From Larix sibirica (Eukaryota; Streptophyta; Pinopsida; Pinales; Pinaceae): a stretch of 14,446 nucleotides of DNA. The stretch spans positions 37,211-51,656 of the forward strand of contig NWUY0300009462.1 of the NCBI GenBank assembly GCA_004151065.3, read 5' to 3'. Shown piece after piece: positions 1 through 7,928 of the stretch. A program made the translations under genes and the position numbers. Numbering within the stretch: position 1 is the stretch's first letter; every line of letters begins with the position of its first letter. Under the pieces are notes generated by a model. That model was not told the origin of the DNA. It was given only the letters and a program-made list of their open reading frames with translations, and made no database searches.

Positions 1-290
1 CGTTCTAGAGCACAAAAATGAGCATATTTGGAAAAACAATCAACCACAACCATGATTAAAGATTTATTGCCAAATTTTGGTAACCCCTCAATGGATCCCA
101 TATAAATGTTAGTCCATATAGCTAGTAGAAACGGAAAAGGTAGTAGTTTCCTTGGAGGTTTCATTGTCTCTCTCTTATGTCATTGGAAAATGTTCACTCT
201 ACTGCAAAGGTGCAGATTTCCTTCTTCATTCCTTATCGAAAGAAAATGTTTTATGAAACCATGAATGACATGATGTGGGAAATTGATGTA
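1..290 (-). pseudogene. Integrase, N-terminal part, copy A (partial at window edge)
   Basis: Integrase would join the element's cDNA ends to host DNA. Reading leftward, one frame runs from a degraded zinc-finger end (Q-stop-H-K-R-E-T-M-K) through a W-T-N-I-Y-M-G-S-I segment to V-V-V-D-C-F-S-K-Y-A-H-F at the window edge. In the family the M-G-S-I position is M-D-F-I, whose Asp is the first residue of the D,D,E catalytic triad, so here it has become Gly. The last zinc-finger Cys pair is also lost. A TGA at 180-182 replaces the Trp codon and matches a TGA at 10341-10343 in copy B. The rest of the core lies outside the window. Confidence 0.8.
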
Positions 291-479
291 GTTCAAATAA
301 CACCCATGATTTCAATGCTGACTACTTTTTGAAATATAGACACCCTATATAGAAAACCTTTTCAATTTTCCAAGTGTATCTCAAATATGCATGGGTTCCA
401 TTTGAAGTTGTCGGGCCATGTTAATGATCTTGGAATCTATTAACCATTCATTATGGATGTCATTCCACCAGCATACTAC

Positions 480-1020
480 TATGAAGGAGAGTGAAAAGAG
501 GGAACCTTCCTCTCCATAATTTCAAGAGAGAGCATCGACACTACCACATTCTTATTGCCCTTCTTATAAATTAACTCATAGCCACATCCAACCATTTTGG
601 TGACCCATTGTTGTTGCGAGGAAGAAATCCTTTGCTCCAAGAAGTACTTCAAGCTGCGATGATTATTTTAATATATAAATGTTTCACAAATAGGTACAGA
701 CACCAAAGATCCATAGCATGCAATATCGTCGTCATCTCATTTTCATACGTTGATTTTCCCAAGTGCCTCCCACATAATTGTTTTGCAAGTAAAATCCATT
801 GGTCCTCGCTCTTGCATGAGTACTACTCTAATTCCTTTACCCAAGGAATCACAATCCAAGAAAAAGGTCTTAGTAAAGTTCGGCAAAGTGAATATTGGGA
901 TTGTGCATAAAGCATACTTCATGTCTTGGAAAGCTCCTTCTATAGAGTCATTCCAACTGAAAGCATTTTTTATAGAAAAATTATGAGGGGAGCTGCAATC
1001 TAACCATAACTCCATATAAA
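480..1020 (-). pseudogene. Gypsy RNase H, copy A
   Basis: This domain would degrade the RNA strand of the RNA:DNA hybrid during reverse transcription. An open stretch at 743-1015 reads K-N-A-F-S-W-N-D, then F-T-K-T-F-F-L-D-C-D-S-L-G-K-G-I and V-L-M-Q-E-R-G-P, the usual start of a gypsy RNase H. After frame changes the second half is visible at about 690-490 (H-R-S-L-K-Y-F-L-E-Q-R, then W-V-T-K-M-V-G, then Y-E-L-I-Y-K-K-G). The Asp of the usual T-D-H-x-S-L motif reads Asn here. Copy B has the equivalent at 10670-11150. Plus-strand open frames across this stretch are antisense shadows. Confidence 0.85.
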
Positions 1021-1029
1021 CTTTCTTTA

Positions 1030-1880
1030 ATAATCAATTTTTCCAAGAAAACCTCTTAAGATTTTAATATTTTTGGGGCATGGCCAAGGCCAATCCTTCA
1101 TTGCTTCAATTTTCTTCTAATCCACATGCACACCATCCTAACCAACAATATGGCCCAATATTCTATTTCAAAGAAAACAAAATCACATTTGGACCTCTTG
1201 ATAAAGAGTTCATGATCAAAAAGTACTTGTAAGATCCCATCCACATGGGAAACATGGGCTTGCCAAGTTTTACTATAGTTCAAGATGTCATAAAAAAAGA
1301 CAAGGTCAAAATTATGCAGAAAGAGTTTAAATAGTTTGTTCATGAGATTCTGGAAGCTGGAAGGTGCATTCCAAATGCCAAAGGGCATCACCATGAACTC
1401 ATACTGGCATTCATGAGTGCAAAAAGTAGTTTTAGGAATATAAACCTCATTCATGCAAATTTGGTGATAGCCCAAGTGGAGATCAAGTTTGGTGAAGAAT
1501 TGAGCACCCTTGAGCTCATCCAAGTGGTCATCAATGACTTGAATAGGAAACCTATCCTTGACTATCAATTTTCTCATAGCTCAAAAGTTAGGAAACATGC
1601 GCCAAGTGCATTCTTTCTTGAGGACAATAATGATTGGTGAAAATTAAGGGATAGTACTATGGCAGATAATAGTAGTGACTATAAAATCTTGAACTATCCT
1701 TCCCATTTTATTTTTTGGGGTAAATGGATGGCCCTACAATTGTACATTAGGAAAGAGGCTAATGGGTATGAGTGGAATAGAATGATCATGCTTACCTTGG
1801 GAAGGTGGGAATCCTTCAGGAGGTTCAAAGACAAATTGGTGTTTAGCCAAGACTAATTACATGTCAAAATGAATGGGTTG
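1030..1880 (-). pseudogene. Reverse transcriptase, copy A
   Basis: This is a Ty3/gypsy reverse transcriptase. The fingers region (about 1860-1580) shows H-D-H-S-I-P-L, P-F-T-P-K-N, V-L-K-K-E and T-W-R-M, with scattered stops. The open stretch 1577-1098 (159 codons) then carries K-D-R-F-P-I-Q-V-I-D-D, the motif T-K-L-D-L-H-L-G-Y-H-Q-I with the first catalytic Asp, and V-M-P-F-G-I-W-N-A-P. The catalytic box should read F-F-D-D but reads F-F-Y-D (Tyr codon at 1290-1292), so one metal-binding Asp is gone. After it come K-T-W-Q-A-H and S-K-C-D-F, typical of the family. Unlike copy B, the fingers block is retained. It cannot be active. Confidence 0.92.
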
Positions 1881-2067
1881 AGAAGGTGTCTCAAAATATT
1901 GAATGGCATGGAATTGAGACACAATGCCTAAACGACCCTTTTTAATAATTTTTTCCATATGGTGAGAGTTCATGGCATTTAGAGATCCAGCTATAATTCC
2001 TCTGAAAGTGTAGTTATATCCCTACTGCTGGAATCTCGTGGAAAACCATAGTGATGGGACCTAATGT
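1881..2067 (-). pseudogene. Protease-RT linker, copy A (degenerate)
   Basis: This stretch lies between the protease-like open frame and the RT fingers of copy A, where copy B has its own linker (11832-12083). The plus-strand sequence (for example 1916-1969, with a -ttaataattttttccatatgg- segment) resembles 11975-12000 of copy B, which supports continuity of the element. No long frame remains and I see no separate gene. Confidence 0.6.
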
Positions 2068-2345
2068 CTATAACCATTCAACACCCAATAAAATATTACA
2101 CCTACCCATTTCAACAACAAGCATTTGGGTTTTTAGAAAATAATCACCCATTTCAAAACTCGCATTTTGATAATGACCACCACATTTCATAGAGCCTCCA
2201 TTATCAATCATGATATGGAAGTTATAATTTGTAGCATGGATGTAGTAGTGCTTTTCTTGGGCTACATGTGTATGAATGAAGTCATGCGTGCTATGAATAT
2301 AAATTAAGACATTGACTTTATGATGCTTAATGTAGCCAAAATTTG
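2068..2345 (-). pseudogene. Aspartic protease-like domain, copy A
   Basis: This would be the retropepsin that cuts the Gag-Pol polyprotein. The 99-codon open stretch reads G-Y-I-K-H-H-K-V-N-V-L-I-Y-I-H-S-T-H-D-F near its start and ends G-R-C-N-I-L-L-G-V-E-W-L, both anchors of plant gypsy proteases and both present in copy B (G-G-C-D-I-V-L-G-V-E-W). The active-site triplet, D-S/T-G in the family, reads Y-I-H here, so the catalytic Asp is lost. The Met chosen by ORF finding is only the start of a residual open stretch, not a real initiation site, because this domain was part of a polyprotein. Confidence 0.84.
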
Positions 2346-2657
2346 AGGGTTTGGGGAGAAAAAACACTAGTCAATGCATTCAAGAATATCCGGGGCTCCA
2401 CCTCCTATGGATGAAATGGGGGAATGTATTCCATGTGTGGTGAAAGGACCACCGGGGATATAGCTTCAACTTCATCGTCATAAAGTAATTTATGATGTTT
2501 CATGTGGCCAATCAATTTGAGGGTTTAGGGAGCAGAAACACATGTCAATGCATGCATGGAGTTTTGGGGATCCACCTCCTATAGATGAGGTGGGGGAATG
2601 TATTCCATGGATGGTAACGAACCACTAGGGATATATTTTCAACTTCATCATCATAAA
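2313..2657 (-). repeat. Imperfect ~172-bp tandem duplication in copy A
   Basis: Two adjacent similar units are visible, about 2313-2484 and 2485-2657. Both contain a -tttatgatg- start, an -atttgagggttt- segment, -ccacctcctat-gatga-, -gggggaatgtattccatg- and a -cttcaacttcatc-tcataaa- end. The units cover the segment between the gag zinc knuckle and the protease. Copy B has a single version of this interval. The duplication is therefore local to copy A, and its divergence suggests that it is old. Confidence 0.85.
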
Positions 2658-2682
2658 TGTCCTTGAAAATGGCCATAAATAG

Positions 2683-2700
2683 TTTTTGTTTCTTTTTTTC
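2683..2700 (-). other. LINE 3' A-rich tail (T-rich on plus strand)
   Basis: An 18-base tract of T with one G and two C on the plus strand reads as an A-rich tail at the 3' end of the minus-strand LINE. It directly abuts gypsy copy A sequence, as expected for target-primed insertion. Confidence 0.65.
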
Positions 2701-2808
2701 CAAGGAAAAATATCATTATATTACTATTTCAATGTTTGAAATCAAACATAGATTCACCTATCCTATTCAAACTCAATCAGTCAAAAATTCACTTTGAGAC
2801 ATTAATCA

Positions 2809-3352
2809 AAATACAAACAGGTCTATTGTTTCCAATATTACAGTCTCTGTTAGTTTATTAACTTGAGTGTTCACCAATAACAACTTCAAGTCTTCAGTAT
2901 TCTAAAAAGTCCAAATAGTAAGCCAAAAAAAGAATAGGTCTAGTAGAACCAAAGTTGTGTGAACTATCATCAGTTGTATTTAATTACACCAATAGGTGTT
3001 TCTATTTTAGAATTTGTGGTGGAGTAGCAAGTATGATTTTCCTAGATTGCACAAGGATGGGACAAGTGCATGTACTAGGAAAACATCCTACGGATAGGCT
3101 GTAGTCCTCTTGGGAATGAAAATACCCCTAGTTTGTCTACCCAAGACAGAAAGGAAACAAATGGTTATCTACTCTCCTAGNAAATACAAACAGGTCTATT
3201 GTTTCCAATATTATAGTCGTACTCGATGTATCAACATGAGTGTTCATCAATAACAACTTCAAGTCTTCATTATCCTGAAAATTCCAAATAGTAAGCCAAA
3301 AAATAGGTCTAGTAAAGCCAAAGTTGTTGAACTATCAACAATTGCATTTAAT
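2809..3352 (-). repeat. Duplicated LINE 3'-UTR segment (2809-2985 and 3182-3352)
   Basis: Two direct copies of about 175 bp, clearly similar but not identical, begin with -aaatacaaacaggtctattg- and end with a -ttgcatttaat- or -ttgtatttaat- motif. The left copy continues to the LINE tail at 2683. The right copy lies directly after the RNase H coding region. Between them, 2986-3180 is unassigned sequence. The right copy begins immediately after the single N at 3181. Confidence 0.85.
3181..3181. other. Ambiguous base, possible assembly join
   Basis: This is the only N in the window. It falls exactly at the left edge of the second copy of a repeated segment, which is where a scaffolding or merging step could join contigs. 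It could equally be a single unresolved base. Confidence 0.6.
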
Positions 3353-3379
3353 ATAAAGAGATTTCAGCTTCTAATAGGA

Positions 3380-3870
3380 TATTTCCCCCTCTTATTTTTT
3401 GTTCAGTAAAGGTACATTCCTACAATAAGGGTTCTTCTTTAGAATGTTCATCTACTTTCGTATCAAATTCTCAATAAATATGTGTGAATTGAATAAATTC
3501 ATAAGTACTTTTTACCTCTTCCATTCTATCCATAATATGTAAAAGAATTAAATTATCAATTCTATATTGTCTATTAGCACATTCCATCGAGACTATTGAG
3601 TCTCCAAAAATCTATAAATAATGTAAACCTCTTTCTTTAGTCGTATTCATCAACAACCACAATGCATAAAATCCAGCTTGAGTATTAGTCCCTTAACCAA
3701 CTGCATATTTCAATAGCAAGTAATGAATTGAAGTGAAATAAAGGGCAACCCTACTCCACAAAATCCAAATATTCCTTGGCACGCTCCATCAAACAATCCC
3801 CATGGATTATTATGATCTATACTTGGCATTAATAAAACTCTAATATTCTTCACTTATGGTGGTCTCCAAC
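3380..3870 (-). pseudogene. LINE C-terminal RNase H domain
   Basis: A plant LINE-type RNase H is readable on the minus strand through a few stops and frame changes. It starts N-N-P-W-G-L-F-D-G-A-C-Q-G (first catalytic Asp in F-D-G-A), followed by G-T-N-T-Q-A-G-F-Y-A-L-W-L-L, I-F-G-D-S, then F-T-H-I-Y and V-D-E-H-S-K-E near the end. In the family the second block is T-N-x-A-E-F-x-A-L, so the catalytic Glu has become Gly (codon at 3672-3674). The other three acidic positions are present. The role would be removal of the RNA template after reverse transcription. It is clearly not the gypsy RNase H, whose sequence is different. Confidence 0.85.
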
Positions 3871-4590
3871 TATATTCCACACCCAGCCTTATCTTATGTG
3901 CCATTGAGCAAATGTGAAAATAAGTCATGGAATATCATTTGATTCCTAGTTAACCAAATTCCATATATGACATAGCAAGATAGAGCTTTATAAGCACCTA
4001 GAGATCTATCAATTACCCATTCATGTAGGCAATCCACCAGTGTCTTCTTATCCCAATTGTAATTACCATATGTGACTTGTATAACTTCTCTCCAAATAGG
4101 CGATCCACAAACTCCTCATTAGATTTTCATAAATACATCTACCTATCCCTATCCAACTTCTCTTTTGTCCATTATCCCAAGGGAGAATTATGTTTTCTAG
4201 TGCCAACAGTAGAAATATTTGTGTCTTTAATGGGGATTCCAATTTCCAACTAGTTTGTCGCCACCAAATTCTCTTCTATTTTAGTTGAATACCCCAACTT
4301 AACAGTATATACCCCAGTGCTTCGATCCTTGGTCCATTTAAGCTTATCTTCCTCATCTAACAGTTTGATTGCACTATGTCGTAATATATTTTCATATTGA
4401 CTCCATTCCTCATCCAATTAACCATGGAGATTTAAGAACTATGTTGTAACCCATTCTTCCAACCAAAACATTCCTCACTACCTATTTTGAATCTACATCT
4501 TCTAAATGATAGTTCCCTCTTTCATGTAATTCCTCCAAGCATGCCTATGATATTTTATAATTATCCTTACAACCAATATGTTAATAAAGA
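3871..4590 (-). pseudogene. LINE RT-to-RNase H connecting region (zf-RVT-like)
   Basis: This segment joins the RT to the RNase H of plant L1-type LINE proteins. The visible blocks in order are I-G-C-K-D-N-Y-K-I-S (about 4580-4550), A-C-L-E-E-L-H-E-R-G-N-Y-H-L-E-D-V, L-D-E-E-W-S-Q-Y, L-L-D-E-E-D-K-L-K-W-T-K-D, T-G-V-Y-T-V-K-L-G-Y, W-K-L-E-S-P-L-K-T-Q-I-F, W-D-N-G-Q-K-R-S-W, and later A-L-S-C-Y-V-I-Y-G-I-W-L-T-R-N. Stops and frame changes separate several blocks, and the Cys/His residues expected in the zf-RVT part are not all identifiable. Its upper end marks the edge of the unknown insert. Confidence 0.82.
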
Positions 4591-7493
4591 AAATGTAACA
4601 TTTTCATGATCGACAAACTCAACCTCCTATTGGGCTAGGCAGAAAAGGCGAGAATGATACCCTAGGCTTATAGCCCTACAAACATACACCAAACCCCACT
4701 TCCATGGATAGTCTAACAAGTTTGTGCATGAAGTTACTTATTTAATTATTTGTTTGTGATTTTTTTGTTGTTTTATGTTTTAGTTAAGTGATGTAAATGA
4801 AATATGTGCAAAACAATAAAGCAAATCAAGTAAACATGATAAAAGTTAACAATGGAAAATATTAACATAACAAGCATAAAAAGAGTGCAAAATATCAAAT
4901 TTATTTGAGTTTTCTTAATAAAAAAAAAACGAAATAGTGATAGTAAAGGTTATATGGGCCAAAAAAATGTTATTTATTTCTAACATTGAAAGACTCCCCA
5001 CAACCATTATTCATGATTAGACAATTATTTAAGAGTTTCTGTGAAAACTTGGACCAGTATAGACCCCAAAAGTGAATTGTCGTTTACGAGACCACGCATG
5101 TACAACCAAACACATCAGGGAGAAAAAGATTGAGAAATCCCTGGACTTGAAGGTATCATTGACCATTGGAATGCGATGATTAACCTACATGTATACTCAT
5201 AGATTACTAGCTTGACAGAATATCTAATACAATAATCACACAAACAGACTATCTACCTAGAATAGAATACCAAAACCCAAATCTCAACTCAATCATCCCT
5301 CTGCATATTTTAAGAGCCTCCTTCTATAACAATAATGTCAGACTCAAAAACAATGATCACAAGAAATGATGAACTAAATCATATTTAAAAAACTGAAGTT
5401 CATGACAGAACTCTTGTTAGCCTCCATTTGAATGCTTTGTTGGATGTCCTCCTCTCTATTTTATCATCGCATACATTCAAGAAATAGTTACAACTAATTT
5501 CTTTAATTGTGTGACAAGTGTTGAGTACACAAGATCAAAGGTGGGCATGTGGGAATTTTCGAGTGAGAGGGTAAAACCATATCAATTGTAGTGAGGAGAT
5601 GAAAATCATGGTAAAGAGGGTCCCATCAACCAATGTGCCATTAGATGAGCCATTAAAGGGGATGAATCCCATGGTTAGTAAACATCCTTATGACTCCCAT
5701 AATCCACTTCATAATAAAACAAATATATGACCAAATATGTCTCCATCGCCTTCTGCCACGAAAAATAAAACATGAAGTAGAGCATATTCTTTCCATATTA
5801 TGCATGTGAAACATACATTAATAAAATGCAAGAGATTTCCAAACAAATTAATATCCATGTCCCAAAATAAACTTGCTCAGATTTTAAATAGTCCATGAAG
5901 TTCATTAAAACAAGAATAGTGAAATCGTGGAGGAACCATGCCTTTTGGAAAGCTCTCGGTTTGGGCATGATAGAAATATGACCTAGGAGTTATCATTTTA
6001 AAGGAATAAGAGGTATACATATCCTCAATTAGACCAATAAAATTAGATAATAGACATTGAATCAATGTGAAATAAGACCAAAACAAAGCATTGTGAATCA
6101 ATGAATAGTCAAGTTACCTTCCATATGTTGAACTACGAAATCCAATACACTCTTGGTGTCACCATGCACTTTCATAACTCTGGCTCGGAATCCTTCATCC
6201 ATCACTTGGAATCCCCAAAAACTAGATATGAGAGTGGGGAAATTTCAATAGCAGAAGGAATGGTCACAATAAGCAATATCCCAACAAGATCAATACATAG
6301 TTGATTTGACAATGAGGTTGTGGGCAAGGAGATCCATGTTGATGGTAGTGTTTACAAAGTAAAAATGAGATGGCCCTATAGTGAAATAGGTATGAAATGC
6401 TCAATACGGAGATAAAACTAACCTAGCCCATCATAAGATCTGTCAACGGATGGTGAGGATGAGACCCATCGTGGCTCCAACCACTAAATTAATACAATGG
6501 TAAAGGAGAGGTACACTTATCCAAGAGGTGTGATGTGGATTGACTAGCAGGTTGGGGAAATCATGAGGCAAGGGATAAATCGCAACCATTCTATGCATTA
6601 TCAATATGAACATTAAAATTAGAGTGGTATCAATAATAGTGTTTGCCTTAGGTGATACGATTTCCCACCGATCGCCAAGCACATATTAAAACCCAAATGT
6701 TTGAATGCGTAGCTGCTCCATACTTGGATATTCAAATGTGTCAATCAACATGGAATCATGCCAAGGATTTCCACTTTCATTTTATATATCTACCTAAGGC
6801 CATGACTCATCATGTGTTTCATTTTATATATCTACCTAAGGCCATGACTCACCAAGTGTGAAAACATGTTGAAGAATTGACCACTTGGAGATAGGAAAGG
6901 TGACATAGCATATGCAAAGGTAACAATGCCATTGTGCTAAAGTTTTCCCTTTTGATATAAAATTTGAAAAGAGATTCAATAAGCTTTAAGAATTGCGCAT
7001 ACTATCCACTCCATATGGTGCATAACATATAAAAAACTATACCAATGCACCAACTTTCCATTATTATAATAAACCATGTAATGGAGAAAAGAAAATATAA
7101 TGGCCTTCAAATATATTATGATAATGCTTATAATCAAGAATGCATGGTGACAAACCTTACTATTATTCTATCCATGCTCATTTCACTAAACAAAAGATTC
7201 ATATGAATCAATTGCTAGCATGGAAATGTTAAGTGTTAAGAGTCCATCAATCAAATGACTACCATGCAATGTGTTGCTGCCATACCTGATTCACCGGTAA
7301 CTCAAGTAACTATATTATCATTCAGTATTTACCTTATAACTCTCATGTATTGGTTGGGTGGGACCTCCCTCTCCATGTGTCAATATTCATTTGGAACTAG
7401 TCGAGATGCAGGTTCACTGAACTTAGGCATAATCATAATCGCAACTACAACACTTCACAATTTAAACCTTGTTGAAACAGAAAATGGGTCAAC
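4581..7493. other. Unassigned ~2.9-kb segment interrupting the LINE
   Basis: I recognise no protein domain on either strand. The open frames here (largest about 79 codons, at 6443-6682) show no family motifs and are probably chance. Visible features are an A-run at 4920-4929 after -cttaat-, a very AT-rich stretch at 4741-4980, and a 42-bp tandem duplication at 6775-6858. No long terminal direct or inverted repeats were found by eye at the two ends. Similar short words flank it, -acaaccaatatg- at 4569-4580 and -acaacccatgg- at 7494-7504, a possible target-site duplication. The boundaries are uncertain by about 60 bp. It could be a non-autonomous element, genomic filler, or part of a second LINE copy. 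Confidence 0.55.
6775..6858. repeat. 42-bp tandem duplication, two units
   Basis: The units 6775-6816 and 6817-6858 are directly adjacent and identical except for two bases near their ends. Each begins -tttcattttatatatctacc- and contains -taaggccatgactca-. Such similarity next to heavily decayed sequence means the duplication is recent relative to its surroundings. Confidence 0.95.
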
Positions 7494-7928
7494 ACAACCC
7501 ATGGTTCCTCTCCAATCCTTACATTTCTTACAATACATATTTTCCAAGCATCCCACTTACCAACCAAGGTAAATGCCCTAACCAATGCTTTCCAAACAAT
7601 AGATGCTCCATGCGATTGTTTCTTGACCAATCTAAACCAACCTATCATTTACAACCCTTTTAAATATTTTTTTTTCATCACTCTGCCTCACAAACCCTCA
7701 TTATAAACCCATCTACATAAACCTTTTGTTGCCAATGTTCTACTAAAAATGTAAATTTTTTTCAAACCCTGGCCTCCACCTTATTTTGGAGTGACAATCC
7801 TTGTCCATTTGACTAGTGGTATGCCTTCCTTCACTCTTATACCAATCTGTGGGAATTTATAACACTTCTTTCTAATTTTATTTAAAACGCCTTTGGGGAT
7901 CTGAGCTATAGGCATCCAGTATACATGG
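7436..7928 (-). pseudogene. LINE RT C-terminal region
   Basis: This is the 5'-most surviving part of the LINE. Just inside the truncation point it reads V-Y-W-M-P-I-A-Q-I-P-K-G-V-L-N-K-I, then G-I-P-L-V-K-W-T-R-I. This is the post-RT block of plant L1 elements (P-K-G ... I ... V-K-W ... P-K), although the usual F-L-W reads K-F-P. Downstream come N-E-G-L-W-G-R-V, G-A-S-I-V-W-K-A-L-V-R-A-F, and I-G-E-E-P-W-V-V. The last is the family's G-E-D-P-W block with D changed to E. Readable homology fades around 7440-7490 at the unknown insert. The catalytic RT core and endonuclease are missing by 5' truncation. Confidence 0.83.

Larger units (their letters stand above)
1..2682 (-). mobile_element. Ty3/gypsy copy A, pol part (3' portion of the element)
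   Basis: This is the downstream part of a degenerate Ty3/gypsy retrotransposon on the minus strand. The order is post-knuckle gag/protease (about 2682-2068), linker, RT (about 1860-1030), RNase H (1020-480) and the start of integrase (290-1). It aligns domain for domain with copy B: position 1 here corresponds to about 10164 there. On that basis the missing integrase core, chromodomain and 3' LTR should begin within about 1 kb left of the window. The upstream gag lies at 7929-8747, separated from this part by a LINE insertion. Many stops and frame changes mean no full polyprotein can be made. Confidence 0.87.
2683..7928 (-). mobile_element. 5'-truncated L1-type LINE inserted in copy A gag, itself interrupted
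   Basis: A LINE fragment on the minus strand has its 5' truncation near 7928 and a T-rich plus-strand tract at 2683-2700, the expected A-rich 3' tail. It starts in the C-terminal part of the RT ORF, continues with the connecting domain, and ends with an RNase H and a 3' UTR. The flanking gypsy sequence resumes in the right order on both sides (knuckle at 7929 and above, protease lead-in at 2682 and below), which fixes the insertion point. The flanks 2669-2682 and 7929-7942 match at 8 of 14 positions, a possible decayed target-site duplication. About 2.9 kb of unrelated sequence (4581-7493) interrupts it. Confidence 0.8.

Noticed and set aside
608-910. Plus-strand open frame of 100 codons
   Set aside because: It lies antisense to the copy A RNase H, whose minus-strand motifs are clear. 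The plus reading has no family resemblance.
1413-1856. Plus-strand open frames at 1413-1640 and 1659-1856
   Set aside because: Both are antisense shadows of the copy A RT fingers and palm.
4620-4680. Possible tRNA-derived SINE start
   Set aside because: A weak resemblance to an internal promoter B box (ggttgagtttgtcgatc) was seen, but there was no matching A box or cloverleaf.
5877-6682. Three open frames of 67-79 codons in the unknown segment
   Set aside because: No domain, signal or compositional support. Their lengths are expected by chance in DNA of this composition.
4581-7493. LTR retrotransposon or DNA transposon ends for the unknown segment
   Set aside because: The TG and CA dinucleotides near the edges are not backed by repeated LTR sequence, and no terminal inverted repeat was found by eye.
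7255-7663. Plus-strand open frames of 105 and 64 codons
   Set aside because: The right part is antisense to LINE blocks on the minus strand (W-K-A-L-V-R-A-F, G-E-E-P-W). The rest shows no motif.
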